A stretch of 64,000 nt of DNA from Lachnospiraceae bacterium V9D3004. GTDB lineage: Bacteria; Bacillota; Clostridia; Lachnospirales; Lachnospiraceae. This document shows, piece by piece, positions 17,588 to 27,272 of this stretch (position 1 is its first letter; every line of letters starts with the position of its first letter). The notes beneath the pieces were generated by a model that was not told where the DNA came from, made no database searches, and saw nothing but the letters and a program-made list of their open reading frames with translations. The stretch covers positions 124,001 through 188,000 of the forward strand of contig JHWW01000002.1 of the NCBI GenBank assembly GCA_000621985.1, in the 5' to 3' direction. The translations under genes and the position numbers were made by a program.

Positions 17588-18641
17588 TATGGAAGAAAAA
17601 AAGGGTGACCTCCTGTCATTTACAAGAGAAGAATTAACAGAATATATGGAAAAGACCGGTCAGAAAAAATTCCGCGCCGTGCAATTATATGAATGGCTCC
17701 ATAAGAAACTTGCATCGGATTATTCGGAAATGACCAACCTTTCCAAAACGCTTCGTGAGCAGATTTCGTCGGAGTATGAAATATATCCTCTCAGTATACT
17801 TGATAAAGTGGTTTCAAAAAAAGACGGTACCGCAAAATATCTTATGGCGACAAAAGACGGCGGGGTTATTGAAAGCGTGGCCATGAATTACAATTACGGA
17901 ATGAGTGTGTGTATATCTTCTCAGATAGGATGCAGGATGGGATGCAGTTTTTGCGCATCGACTCTTGCCGGACTCGAACGCGGACTTAAAGCTTCGGAGA
18001 TGCTGGCGCAGGTGTATCTGATACAGAAGGATATGAACAAACGTGTGGACAATATCGTAGTGATGGGGATAGGAGAGCCGTTTGACAACTATGAGCAGTT
18101 GATAAGATTCTTAGGTATGATATCCGATGAGTCGGGTCTTAATATCAGTCAGAGAAGCATAACGGTATCAACATGCGGTCTTGTTGACAAAATGTACGAA
18201 TTTGCCGACGAGCATATGGGAGTGACTCTTGCGGTCTCTCTTCACGCCCCTAATGATGATATACGAAAAAGCATTATGCCGGTGGCTAATAAGTATTCGA
18301 TAGATGAGATAATGAAAGCGTGCAGATATTTTTCTGATAAGACAGGAAGAAGAGTGACATTTGAGTATTCTATGATACACGGGGTCAACGACAGCGGGGA
18401 ATGTGCAAAAGAGCTTGCAGGTCGGATCAAAGGGCTTTTGTGCCATGTGAATCTTATACCTCTTAACGACGTTGATGAGCGTGATTACCGCCGCAGTCCG
18501 GATGAAGGAATTAGTGTTTTTCAAAATATCTTGCAGAAATACGGAATAAATGTTACAATTAGGAAAGGCATGGGCTCAGATATTGATGCTGCCTGTGGCC
18601 AGTTAAGGAAAAAATACATAGATAAAAAAGTAACTGGGTAG
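17577..18641 (+). CDS. rlmN: Radical SAM 23S rRNA (adenine-2503-C2)-methyltransferase RlmN
   Basis: Methylates A2503 of 23S rRNA and A37 of some tRNAs by a radical SAM mechanism. The 4Fe-4S motif CRMGCSFC (CxxxCxxC, about 119-126) is intact, with GMGEP-type GIGEPFDNY, STCG (catalytic Cys) and SLHAPND. The start at 17577 follows the purine-rich GAGAGGGGGCGG; the frame also has an ATG at 17553 inside rsmB without such a site. Length 354 residues. Clusters with rsmB and the phosphatase/kinase pair, as in Bacillus. Confidence 0.94.
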   Translation: MEIDMEEKKGDLLSFTREELTEYMEKTGQKKFRAVQLYEWLHKKLASDYSEMTNLSKTLREQISSEYEIYPLSILDKVVSKKDGTAKYLMATKDGGVIESVAMNYNYGMSVCISSQIGCRMGCSFCASTLAGLERGLKASEMLAQVYLIQKDMNKRVDNIVVMGIGEPFDNYEQLIRFLGMISDESGLNISQRSITVSTCGLVDKMYEFADEHMGVTLAVSLHAPNDDIRKSIMPVANKYSIDEIMKACRYFSDKTGRRVTFEYSMIHGVNDSGECAKELAGRIKGLLCHVNLIPLNDVDERDYRRSPDEGISVFQNILQKYGINVTIRKGMGSDIDAACGQLRKKYIDKKVTG

Positions 18642-18671
18642 TTACTGATAAACCGGGATGGATAAGTTATT

Positions 18672-19394
18672 ATGAAATCGTTTTATGTGACAGATATCGG
18701 TCTTAAGAGATCGGTAAATCAGGATAGCGTGTACTGCAATGAGAACAGTATCGGGAATCTCCCCAACCTGTTCGTTGTTGCTGACGGCATGGGTGGACAC
18801 AGAGCAGGTGATCTTGCATCGAGACTCTGTGTTGATACATTGCGCGAATCCGTTGAAGAGACATCGCTTAAAACCCCTGTAAGTATACTGGAAGAAGCAT
18901 TGTTAAGCGCTCATAAAAAAATACTTGAGAGTGCGATGGCTGATCCTGCCTGTGAGGGTATGGGAACGACAACTGTTGCGGCCACGATAATCGATAACCA
19001 TCTGTATATTGCCAATATAGGAGACTCCAGACTATATATTTTAAGAGAGAAATTATGCCAGATCACAGAAGACCACTCACTTGTGGAAGAGATGGTCAAG
19101 TCGGGAGAACTCGCAAAAGAGAACGTAAGAAGTCATCCAAATAAGAATATTATTACTCGTGCGCTTGGTATCGGAACTGAAGCAATGCCTGATTTCTTTG
19201 AAATCGAGCTTCAAAGTGACGATATCATTCTTATGTGTTCGGACGGTCTCACCAATATGCTTGAAGATGCTGAGATAGAGAGCATTATCCGGAGAGAAGC
19301 CGATGATCTTGAAAAAGCCGGGATGACTCTTTTGAACAGAGCCAATGATATGGGCGGAAAAGATAATATTACGATACTGCTTGTAAGAGTGTAG
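18672..19394 (+). CDS. prpC: PP2C-type protein phosphatase PrpC/Stp
   Basis: Manganese-dependent serine/threonine phosphatase that reverses phosphorylation by the adjacent PASTA kinase. Motifs include DIGLKRSVNQDS, VADGMGGHRAG (metal-binding Asp), GTTTVAA, NIGDSRLY, TEDHSLVEEM, SDGLTNML and GGKDNITILL. At 240 residues it is a normal single-domain enzyme. It starts 30 bases after rlmN and is 20 bases from the kinase. This phosphatase-kinase order is conserved in Firmicutes and controls cell-wall synthesis, translation and dormancy. Confidence 0.95.
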   Translation: MKSFYVTDIGLKRSVNQDSVYCNENSIGNLPNLFVVADGMGGHRAGDLASRLCVDTLRESVEETSLKTPVSILEEALLSAHKKILESAMADPACEGMGTTTVAATIIDNHLYIANIGDSRLYILREKLCQITEDHSLVEEMVKSGELAKENVRSHPNKNIITRALGIGTEAMPDFFEIELQSDDIILMCSDGLTNMLEDAEIESIIRREADDLEKAGMTLLNRANDMGGKDNITILLVRV

Positions 19395-19414
19395 TATGAG
19401 GAGAGGATATAGAT

Positions 19415-21496
19415 ATGATAAAAACCGGAATGATGATCTGTGACAGATATGAGATAGTAGATAAAGTCGGTGCAGGTGGTATGGCTGATGTATATAAAGC
19501 CATGGACCACAGGCTTAATCGTTTTGTTGCCGTAAAGGTGTTAAAACAGGAATACAGCTCGGATACAAAATTCGTATCCAAATTCCGTGCTGAGGCGCAA
19601 TCGGTTGCCGGTCTTTCGCATTCCAATATTGTCGGTGTATACGATGTCGGCGATGAAGACGGAATGTATTATATAGTTATGGAGCTTGTTGAAGGAATAA
19701 CTCTGAAGAATTATATTGAAAGAAAAGGAAGACTCGAGATAAAAGAGGCTGTGGGTATTGCGATCCAGATCGCCCAGGGTCTTGAAGCGGCTCACGACAG
19801 TCATATAATCCATCGCGACATTAAGCCCCAGAACATCATCATTTCAAGAGAAGGAAAAGTCAAGGTAACGGATTTCGGTATAGCAAAGGCCGCAAGTTCC
19901 AATACCATAACTTCCAATGCAATGGGTTCCGTACATTACATATCTCCCGAGCAGGCAAGAGGCGGATTCAGTGACGAGAAGAGTGATATATATTCTCTCG
20001 GTGTCACAATGTATGAGATGATAAGCGGAAGAGTGCCTTTTACAGGGGACAGTACGGTTACCATAGCGCTTGCCCATATTCAGGAGAAGGCGCTTCCTCT
20101 CAGTAGCTACGGAGATTATATTCCAAAGAGTGTTGAGATGATCGTTAGTAAATGTATGCAGAAGAAACCGGAATTCAGATACAGATCTGTTACGGAGCTT
20201 ATTGAGGATCTTAAGAGGTCGCTTACCGATCCGGACGGCAATTTCGTTAAGATATCCAATAATTTTAATACTGAATCACCTACAAAACATGTTTCTGACG
20301 AAGAACTTGCATCCATCAGAAAAGGGATCAAGAACGTTGTTATGATAGAAGAGGACGATGAGGAGGATCTTGATCTTTCGTCTATAGAGAAAGATAATTC
20401 CGATAATGATATCGATCCGAAACTTGAAAAAGTTGTGGTAATAGGCAGTATATCCGCAGGTATCATATTGGCGATCATAGTGATAGTGATCGTGTTCAAA
20501 GTATTTTTCTCGGGATCGGGAGATGACAAGACTCCCGATGTTGTTGATGCCGAGCCGACTGCCACAGTCGAAGCACAGGCAACGGCGAGTCCGGAAAGCG
20601 ATACTGAAGATGAGGTAGTTGAAGAACTTGTAGACCTTAAGGATATGACAAGGGAACAGGCAATGGATTACCTCAAGGAACTTGATATCGATCTTACTAT
20701 TGAGACCGAAGAACAAAAATCCGACGATATAGAAAAAGATGTTGTGATAGGTACCAATCCGGTATCGGGTTCGGAACTGAAAAACGGTGATACGGTCACT
20801 CTTATAGTGAGTGCGGGACCGGAAACGGTTACGGTTCCCGATGTGGCAGGATATTCTGCAGACGAAGCAAAGAAAACTCTTGAAGATGCCGGATTCAAAA
20901 CCGCGATCGATTATGCTAACAGCGATACGGTAGAGATTGACAGAGTAATATCCACAAAACCTTCAAAAGGACTTGAAGTTGCAAAAGGTGAGAAGGTCAC
21001 AATAATTCTGAGCAAAGGAAAGGAAACCGTATATGTCAAGGTTCCGGATCTTTCGGGAATGACCAAGAAACAGGCAGACAAGGCTTTGAAAAAAGTCGGA
21101 CTTAAGCTTGGTAATGTATCGAGCAATTATTCGGATAAAGTTGCTGCGGGTCAGGTAATAAGTCAGAGTCAGTCGAAGGGAACAGAGCTTGAAGCAGATA
21201 CATCCGTAGATATTACGGTAAGTCTCGGACCTGAAGTGACATACAAATATATGGGACATGTGGCGATCACCGACAATCCGTTTGCCGACGAGACACAGTC
21301 AGGTACGATCAAACTTGTTCTTTCACAGGATGGTAAGACCAAGCAGATAGCTGAAGAAACCGTAATGTATTACGCAAGCTTCCCACTCAGTATTGACGTG
21401 GAAGGCTGGAGCGATTCCGAAGGCGAGATCATTATGTATCTGGACGGACGAAGATATAATGCATATTCCATCAGCTTTGAGAAAGTAGCGGAATAG
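19415..21496 (+). CDS. prkC: Membrane Ser/Thr kinase PrkC/Stk with three PASTA domains
   Basis: Sensor kinase of 693 residues. The cytoplasmic kinase domain (about 10-270) shows GAGGMADVYKA (P-loop), AVKVLK, HRDIKPQN (catalytic Asp, about 134) and DFGIAKA. A charged juxtamembrane stretch with DEDD runs precedes one transmembrane helix (about 338-365). An acidic Thr/Pro/Glu linker and three PASTA repeats (about 405-615) follow outside the cell, expected to bind muropeptides or lipid II, with an extra C-terminal beta-rich domain (616-693). Coupled to prpC and rsgA. Confidence 0.95.
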   Translation: MIKTGMMICDRYEIVDKVGAGGMADVYKAMDHRLNRFVAVKVLKQEYSSDTKFVSKFRAEAQSVAGLSHSNIVGVYDVGDEDGMYYIVMELVEGITLKNYIERKGRLEIKEAVGIAIQIAQGLEAAHDSHIIHRDIKPQNIIISREGKVKVTDFGIAKAASSNTITSNAMGSVHYISPEQARGGFSDEKSDIYSLGVTMYEMISGRVPFTGDSTVTIALAHIQEKALPLSSYGDYIPKSVEMIVSKCMQKKPEFRYRSVTELIEDLKRSLTDPDGNFVKISNNFNTESPTKHVSDEELASIRKGIKNVVMIEEDDEEDLDLSSIEKDNSDNDIDPKLEKVVVIGSISAGIILAIIVIVIVFKVFFSGSGDDKTPDVVDAEPTATVEAQATASPESDTEDEVVEELVDLKDMTREQAMDYLKELDIDLTIETEEQKSDDIEKDVVIGTNPVSGSELKNGDTVTLIVSAGPETVTVPDVAGYSADEAKKTLEDAGFKTAIDYANSDTVEIDRVISTKPSKGLEVAKGEKVTIILSKGKETVYVKVPDLSGMTKKQADKALKKVGLKLGNVSSNYSDKVAAGQVISQSQSKGTELEADTSVDITVSLGPEVTYKYMGHVAITDNPFADETQSGTIKLVLSQDGKTKQIAEETVMYYASFPLSIDVEGWSDSEGEIIMYLDGRRYNAYSISFEKVAE

Positions 21497-21499
21497 AAT

Positions 21500-22405
21500 A
21501 TGACAGGTAAGATCGTAAAAGGAATAGCGGGATTTTACTATGTTCATGTCCCGAATAAAGGCATATATGAATGTAAGGCAAAGGGTATATTCAGGAACCG
21601 TAATGAGAAACCTCTTGTAGGTGATAAGGTGGAACTGGATATACTTGACGATAATAACATGACAGGAAATATTACGTCGATCCTTCCCAGGTTCAACAGA
21701 CTTGTAAGACCTGCGGTTGCTAATGTGGATCAGGCGGTAGTGGTATTTGCGGTAACGGATCCGGAACCGAATTTTCACCTGTTGGACTGTTTCCTCGTAA
21801 GGATGATGTATGAGGAAGTGCCGGTGATAATATGCTTTAATAAGGATGATCTTGCCGATGAAGACAGGATAAATGAACTTTTAAAAATATACGAAAAAAG
21901 CGGATGCAGAGTACTTACGATCAATACAGGTGTGACAGACGATGCAGATGAAGATGCAAAAAAGGACTGTTATGACAAACTGTACGGACTTCTTGAAGGG
22001 AAGACAACGGTTCTTGCCGGACCTTCCGGCGTAGGAAAATCATCGATAATGAACATGCTTTGCCCCGAAGCCAATGCACAGACCGGAGTTATAAGCGAGA
22101 AACTTGGCAGAGGAAAGCACACAACAAGACATTCGGAGATATTCTGTATCGGCGGTGACAGTTATGTAATGGACACTCCGGGTTTTTCGTCGCTTACGCC
22201 TCCGCCTATAGAAGCATCAGAGCTTGGGAAGTACTATAATGAATTCACGGACGGGGATATATGCTGCAGATTCTTAAGCTGTATCCATAAGGATGAGCCT
22301 GATTGCGGAGTCAAGGAAAGAGTTGCGGACGGAAGAATATCATCCGTCAGATATGAAGGATATTTATATATACTTGAAGAGATAAAAAAACAAAAGAAGT
22401 GGTAA
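21500..22405 (+). CDS. rsgA: Ribosome small-subunit biogenesis GTPase RsgA
   Basis: Circularly permuted GTPase that checks late 30S assembly. An N-terminal OB domain (about 1-70) precedes G motifs in permuted order: NKDD (G4), GPSGVGKSS (G1, about 174-182) and DTPGFSSL (G3). A C-terminal zinc knuckle has Cys and His ligands (CCRFLSCIHKDEPDC). At 301 residues it is typical. It begins three bases after the prkC stop without a strong ribosome binding site of its own, suggesting translational coupling to the kinase that regulates it in other Firmicutes. Confidence 0.94.
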   Translation: MTGKIVKGIAGFYYVHVPNKGIYECKAKGIFRNRNEKPLVGDKVELDILDDNNMTGNITSILPRFNRLVRPAVANVDQAVVVFAVTDPEPNFHLLDCFLVRMMYEEVPVIICFNKDDLADEDRINELLKIYEKSGCRVLTINTGVTDDADEDAKKDCYDKLYGLLEGKTTVLAGPSGVGKSSIMNMLCPEANAQTGVISEKLGRGKHTTRHSEIFCIGGDSYVMDTPGFSSLTPPPIEASELGKYYNEFTDGDICCRFLSCIHKDEPDCGVKERVADGRISSVRYEGYLYILEEIKKQKKW

Positions 22406-22421
22406 CAGGGGATGAATGATC

Positions 22422-23093
22422 ATGAATGATAATTTCATTCTTGCACCGTCAATACTTGCAGCGGATTTTTCGAAGCTCGGTGAAGAACTTCATAAGTTGG
22501 ATATTGCCGGGGCGGAATATATACATATAGATGTTATGGACGGATTATTTGTTCCGAACATATCGGTGGGAATACCGGTTATTGCTTCCGTAAGGAAATG
22601 TACGGAGCGTTTTTTTGATGTTCATCTGATGATAAATGAACCGGCCAGATATGTTAAGAGATTCGCGGAAGCAGGAGCGGACGGGATCACTGTTCATGTA
22701 GAAGCCTGCAGTGACATTAAAGGAACAATCGAACAGATCAAAGAAACGGGCGCGGTTCCTTCACTTTGTGTCAGCCCGGATACGCCGGTTGAAGAAGTGT
22801 ATCCGTACATTGATGATATCAATATGGTTCTTATAATGAGTGTATATCCCGGTTACGGCGGACAGGCTCTTATCGAGAGAACACTTGATAAGGCACGCAA
22901 GTTAAGGGATTACGCCGACAAAAACAAACCATCGCTCAATATAGAGATGGACGGTGGTATCAAGCTGTCCAATACCGGTATGGTCATCGATTCGGGTGTT
23001 AATGTTATCGTAGCCGGAACCGGAGTGTTTAAGGGTGATGTTATTGCCAATGTACATGAATTTCATAAGGAATTTGACAGAAAACGCGGATAA
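22422..23093 (+). CDS. rpe: Ribulose-phosphate 3-epimerase
   Basis: Interconverts ribulose-5-phosphate and xylulose-5-phosphate in the pentose phosphate pathway. TIM-barrel signatures include LAPSILAADFSKLGEE, HIDVMDGLFVPN, HLMI, MSVYPGYGGQ and EMDGGI, supplying the metal ligands and catalytic Asp residues. The start at 22422 is preferred over 22416 because AGGGGAT is about eight bases away. Length 223 residues. In many Firmicutes a thiamin pyrophosphokinase gene follows; here a DUF1846 gene takes that place. Confidence 0.94.
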   Translation: MNDNFILAPSILAADFSKLGEELHKLDIAGAEYIHIDVMDGLFVPNISVGIPVIASVRKCTERFFDVHLMINEPARYVKRFAEAGADGITVHVEACSDIKGTIEQIKETGAVPSLCVSPDTPVEEVYPYIDDINMVLIMSVYPGYGGQALIERTLDKARKLRDYADKNKPSLNIEMDGGIKLSNTGMVIDSGVNVIVAGTGVFKGDVIANVHEFHKEFDRKRG

Positions 23094-23118
23094 AAACTAT
23101 TAACAAGAGGGAAAAAAG

Positions 23119-24606
23119 ATGAAGACAGGATTTGATAATGAAAAATATCTGAAAATGCAGTCGGAACATATTCTTGAAAGAATAGCCAAGTTTGATAATA
23201 AACTGTATCTTGAATTTGGCGGAAAGCTGTTTGATGATTTTCATGCTTCAAGGGTGTTGCCGGGTTTTGAACCCGACAGTAAACTTAAGATGCTTCTTCA
23301 GATCAAAGATAAAGCCGAGATCGTCATAGTAGTGAGTGCGGAGGATATTGAATCCAACAAGATACGAGGAGACTATGGCATTACTTATGATATGGATGTT
23401 CTCAGACTTATGGATGAATTCCTTAAGATAGGTCTTTTTGTAAGCAGCATATGCATTACAAAATATGCCGGTCAGGCGCAGGCCGATCAGTTCATAGAAA
23501 AACTGACAGATCTGGGTATCAGGACATATAAGCATTATAAGATCAAAGGATATCCGTCGGATGTGGAACATATCGTAAGTGAAGAGGGATACGGCAAGAA
23601 TGAATATATAGAGACCGAGAGACCGCTTGTTGTAATAACAGCACCGGGACCCGGTTCCGGCAAGATGGCAACCTGCCTGTCTCAGCTTTATCATGAACAT
23701 GTTCGCGGAGTTAATGCCGGCTATGCCAAGTTTGAGACATTTCCGATATGGAATCTTCCTCTCAAGCATCCGGTCAATATGGCTTACGAAGCCGCAACGG
23801 CCGATCTTAACGATATGAATATGATCGACCCGTTCCACCTTGAAGCATATGGTGTGACAACCGTTAATTACAACAGGGATGTTGAGATATTCCCTGTGCT
23901 TAATGCGATATTCGAACAGGTACTCGGAGAGAGTCCTTACAAATCACCTACTGATATGGGTGTTAACATGGCAGGAAACTGCATAATCGATGATGAGGTT
24001 TGCTGCAAAGCTTCAGAACAGGAGATAATCCGAAGATATTATCTGTGTCTGTGTGATCTTAAGAGAGGAAAAGAATGTAAAGACGATCTGTATAAACTTG
24101 AGCTTCTGATGAAGCAGGCAGGGCTGACCGCTGATAACAGATCCGTGATAGGCGCAGCTCTTGAGAGAGAAAAAACAACGGGACATCCCGCTGCTGCGAT
24201 AATGCTTCCGGACGGAAGACTTGTTACCGGCAAGACAACGGATCTGCTCGGTGCATCGGCTGCTGTTTTGCTTAATTCTCTGAAGGAACTTGCGGGGATA
24301 GAACACAGTGTCAAACTTGTAAGTCCCGAAGCGATAGAACCGATCCAGACGCTTAAGACTGACTATCTGGGAAGTCGTAATCCGCGACTTCATACGGATG
24401 AGATATTGATCGCATTATCTGTATCGGCAACAACCAATCCGGATGCCAAGCTTGCACTCAAACAGATAACAAAATTACGAGGCTGTGAAGCACATACATC
24501 GGTACTTTTATCCGGAGTTGACGAAAAGACATTCAAGCGGCTCGGTATTCATCTGACAAGTGAACCGAAATACGAAGAGAACGACAGGATCTACCACAAA
24601 CACTAG
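23119..24606 (+). CDS. DUF1846 / UPF0371 family protein
   Basis: A 495-residue cytoplasmic protein matching the DUF1846 family across its length (FDNEKYLKMQSEHILERI at the N-terminus, APGPGSGKMATCLSQLYHE in the middle, GRLVTGKTTDLLGASAA near the C-terminus). The middle motif looks like a nucleotide- or phosphate-binding loop. A structure is known for a relative but no reaction is firmly assigned, so no function is given. It is preceded by AAGAGGGAAAAAAG and follows rpe by 25 bases, so it may belong to the same transcript. Confidence 0.85.
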   Translation: MKTGFDNEKYLKMQSEHILERIAKFDNKLYLEFGGKLFDDFHASRVLPGFEPDSKLKMLLQIKDKAEIVIVVSAEDIESNKIRGDYGITYDMDVLRLMDEFLKIGLFVSSICITKYAGQAQADQFIEKLTDLGIRTYKHYKIKGYPSDVEHIVSEEGYGKNEYIETERPLVVITAPGPGSGKMATCLSQLYHEHVRGVNAGYAKFETFPIWNLPLKHPVNMAYEAATADLNDMNMIDPFHLEAYGVTTVNYNRDVEIFPVLNAIFEQVLGESPYKSPTDMGVNMAGNCIIDDEVCCKASEQEIIRRYYLCLCDLKRGKECKDDLYKLELLMKQAGLTADNRSVIGAALEREKTTGHPAAAIMLPDGRLVTGKTTDLLGASAAVLLNSLKELAGIEHSVKLVSPEAIEPIQTLKTDYLGSRNPRLHTDEILIALSVSATTNPDAKLALKQITKLRGCEAHTSVLLSGVDEKTFKRLGIHLTSEPKYEENDRIYHKH

Positions 24607-24670
24607 AGGGACTGTTTGTGATCATTTAGAGAATTGACTTAGGGAAACGTTGTGTGAAAAGAGGGATGGG

Positions 24671-25774
24671 ATGAAAGATTTTTTTCATGCGATAAATCAG
24701 ATTTTTTCAGGTGTAAAGGCGCTTGATGAAACATTAAAATATCAGATGATAAGTGTGATCATCGCAGTTCCGCACTTTATATATTTTATGATATTTTTCG
24801 CTATTGATGTATCTGTATTGGCAGTATATAACATCTGCATTGTCATATTCTATATCGGAATGGCGATAATGATCGGAAAAGGAAAACATTTTTCTTTTGT
24901 ACTTATATCATCATTCATAGAGATAATGTTTCACGCATCTCTTGCTACCGTACTTCTTGGCTGGGACTGGGGATTTATGACCTATCCCGTAGGATTGGTG
25001 CCGATGGTGTTTTATATGGCGTTTACTCTTTCATATCTGAAAAAAAGGATAGGAATGCCCTCACTTGTTTCCGTTGTTGTAGCTGTGGTATATTTTGCGA
25101 TATTATATGTAACAAGAAATAATCCGCCGACATATATCGGAGGGATATATGATGTGGCAATGCCAAGGGTATTAATGTTCAATCTGTTCATCACGTTCTT
25201 TTTCCTGATGATAACTTCAATATTATTTGCGATAGAGATAAAATTTATGCAGAATTATTTTGAAACCGAAAATGATTCGCTGTCGCTGATCGCCAATTAC
25301 GATCCTCTTACAAGGCTTATGAACAGAAGGAGCGCAGGTGTATTTCTCAAGAAAGTAATGGAGGAATCGAATCTTGAGGAAGGAAGTTTCTGCCTCCTTA
25401 TGTGCGATATAGATGATTTTAAAAAAGTAAATGACACTTACGGTCATTCGACAGGTGACAGAGTGCTTGTCAGCGTTGCAAGATTACTCCAGGATAATGT
25501 CCGTGAAGAAGATTTTGTGTGTCGCTGGGGCGGAGAGGAAATGCTCGTATTCATCCGCGGAAACATGGAAATATCGCGAGGAGTTGCCGAGAGGATATGC
25601 TCGGATATAAGGAACAGCAGTATCGAGAATAATAATGACACGATCCGGGTCACGATCACGGTTGGAATGGTAGAGTATACAGGCAGTGAAACGATACGGG
25701 ATATGATAGAGACTGCCGACAGGAGATTGTATCGCGGTAAAAGTGAAGGAAAAAACAGAGTCGTATGGAGATAA
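24671..25774 (+). CDS. Membrane diguanylate cyclase (GGDEF protein, GGEEM variant)
   Basis: A 367-residue protein with about six transmembrane helices in residues 25-195 and a C-terminal GGDEF domain (about 205-365) that would make cyclic di-GMP. The signature is RWGGEEMLVF (GGEEM instead of GGDEF or GGEEF, about 287-291). The allosteric inhibitory site RxxD is present as REED just before it, and DIDDFKKVNDTYGH binds metal and substrate. The start at 24671 follows GAGGGATGG. No other c-di-GMP gene is adjacent. Activity is likely but the Met substitution is a caution. Confidence 0.85.
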   Translation: MKDFFHAINQIFSGVKALDETLKYQMISVIIAVPHFIYFMIFFAIDVSVLAVYNICIVIFYIGMAIMIGKGKHFSFVLISSFIEIMFHASLATVLLGWDWGFMTYPVGLVPMVFYMAFTLSYLKKRIGMPSLVSVVVAVVYFAILYVTRNNPPTYIGGIYDVAMPRVLMFNLFITFFFLMITSILFAIEIKFMQNYFETENDSLSLIANYDPLTRLMNRRSAGVFLKKVMEESNLEEGSFCLLMCDIDDFKKVNDTYGHSTGDRVLVSVARLLQDNVREEDFVCRWGGEEMLVFIRGNMEISRGVAERICSDIRNSSIENNNDTIRVTITVGMVEYTGSETIRDMIETADRRLYRGKSEGKNRVVWR

Positions 25775-25803
25775 ATTCATGTTTAGTTAGAGGTGGATAT
25801 TAA

Positions 25804-26526
25804 ATGGATGCCGAAAAATACTTTCTGACAGCCTTTGTTGATGAATCCGGCAGCATAACCCGGAATGATATCAAGCATCATAATTATTTCATAGTAGCGG
25901 TAATATTCACCAGGGATTCCAGGAGAATACGACGTTACTTCCAAAAAGGAATTGCTTCCCTTCTTAAAAGTGATAAATATAAAAAAATAATGGACGAAAA
26001 CGGAGAGATAAAAGGCTCCGAAGTAACAGAAACGAAAAAAAACCAGATATATGACAGGATAGTCAGAAACTGCAAGGATGATTTTGAACTTGGCATCATA
26101 GTTCTTGATAACAAAAATACCACAAAAGAAATGATGAAGAATCATTCAAATACATTTAATTATATAATTCAGGAATATCTTGACAAATGTTTTCGCAAAT
26201 ACAGCAGATACAGGGATACGGTTACTGACATGCATTTTATAATTGATGAGCAGAATGTTGCAAAAGAAGCCGAATATAATCTGGGAGGTTATCTGAATCA
26301 GCATTTTACCGTGTATGATCCCATCTGCAACCACTTTGATGTGATGTATTCCGATTCAAAGGATCACGCTCTTATACAGATGGCTGATTTTATATCCAAC
26401 ACTTTTTACAGAAATATTGAAAAACATGACCGTACAAGTGATGAAAATGTCAAAACCTTAAGCGGCAATATATGTAATAATGTATATCATATCTTCGAAA
26501 ACAGCAAAAAAATTGTGCAAAAGTAA
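25804..26526 (+). CDS. DUF3800 domain protein, RNase H-like fold predicted
   Basis: A 240-residue protein with the DUF3800 N-terminal motif AFVDESGS, a later IIDEQN acidic motif and QMADFISN near the C-terminus. Together these form the conserved acidic pattern of an RNase H-like nuclease or transposase fold. DUF3800 proteins are widespread in bacteria and phages, sometimes in defence or toxin settings, but the role is unknown. It is a solitary gene with no partner, 29 bases after the diguanylate cyclase and behind GAGGTGG. Confidence 0.8.
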   Translation: MDAEKYFLTAFVDESGSITRNDIKHHNYFIVAVIFTRDSRRIRRYFQKGIASLLKSDKYKKIMDENGEIKGSEVTETKKNQIYDRIVRNCKDDFELGIIVLDNKNTTKEMMKNHSNTFNYIIQEYLDKCFRKYSRYRDTVTDMHFIIDEQNVAKEAEYNLGGYLNQHFTVYDPICNHFDVMYSDSKDHALIQMADFISNTFYRNIEKHDRTSDENVKTLSGNICNNVYHIFENSKKIVQK

Positions 26527-26594
26527 CAAAAGGCGTATTGCATAAATCAGCAAAAATGTCAATTTATGTAAAGAGAAAATTTTTAAAATAATCC

Positions 26595-26623
26595 TTGCAT
26601 TATACGAAGTCTTAACCTATAAT
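26595..26623 (+). promoter_or_regulatory. Strong promoter of the small lipoprotein gene
   Basis: TTGCAT (26595-26600), 17 bases, TATAAT (26618-26623). It lies 67 bases upstream of the ATG and the intervening leader is AT-rich. Expected to give high expression. Confidence 0.7.
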
Positions 26624-26690
26624 GTAACAAGTGGTTTTTAATATGAAAACTACAATATACAGTTTTTTCAAATGAAATGGAGGAAGAAAG

Positions 26691-27215
26691 ATGAAGAAGA
26701 CGGGATTTTTAAAGAAAGTAGTAGCAGTTGTTGCTATGGGTGCCATGATGGCATGTACAGTTGTAGGATGCGGTGGAGCTATCAGCATTGATGATATCAA
26801 GGGTGACTGGACTCTCAACGCAGTAGCAGGTACTCCGGTTGCAGAGTATGCTGAGGCACAGGGTGTTACACCTGGTATGATCGCAGATAACTGGACTATT
26901 ACAGAAGATAAGAAGTTATCAATCACTAACACTGTTACAGGTACAACAACATATGATATCGAGCTTTGCTCAGACGGTTTCAACGTATATGGTGAAGGCG
27001 CAGAGCAGAAGGAAGAGAACGTTTCAATGGGCGTTAAGTTTGACAAAGATAAGGCTACTCTTTCATTCACAGGAGCTCAGGGAGAACTTACTTATACTAA
27101 GGGAACTACAGAGCTTGAAGCTGCAGCACCGGCTGCTGACGAAGGTGGCGAAGAAGAAGCTATGACAGACGAAGGCGGCGAAGAAGAGTATTCAGAAGAG
27201 GAAGCTGCTGAATAA
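26691..27215 (+). CDS. Small predicted lipoprotein with acidic tail
   Basis: A 174-residue exported protein. A basic start (MKKTGFLKK), a hydrophobic stretch and the lipobox VVGC (Cys about 27) indicate lipidation by Lgt and cleavage by signal peptidase II, so it should sit on the outer face of the membrane. The middle (about 30-140) is a Thr-rich beta domain (DIKGDWTLNAVAGTPV), resembling small unnamed lipoproteins of Lachnospiraceae. The last 30 residues are strongly acidic with two DEGGEEE units. It is monocistronic, with its own strong promoter, a good GGAGG site and a strong terminator. Function unknown. Confidence 0.75.
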   Translation: MKKTGFLKKVVAVVAMGAMMACTVVGCGGAISIDDIKGDWTLNAVAGTPVAEYAEAQGVTPGMIADNWTITEDKKLSITNTVTGTTTYDIELCSDGFNVYGEGAEQKEENVSMGVKFDKDKATLSFTGAQGELTYTKGTTELEAAAPAADEGGEEEAMTDEGGEEEYSEEEAAE

Positions 27216-27272
27216 TTAAGCGGTAATCGTTTAAAGATATAGGTATTAGCCTATAATATCAGGTAATTTACG

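Noticed and set aside
25804-26526. Defence island around the DUF3800 gene
   Set aside because: No second defence gene, integrase or repeat flanks it; the neighbours are a diguanylate cyclase and a lipoprotein, so a system cannot be claimed.
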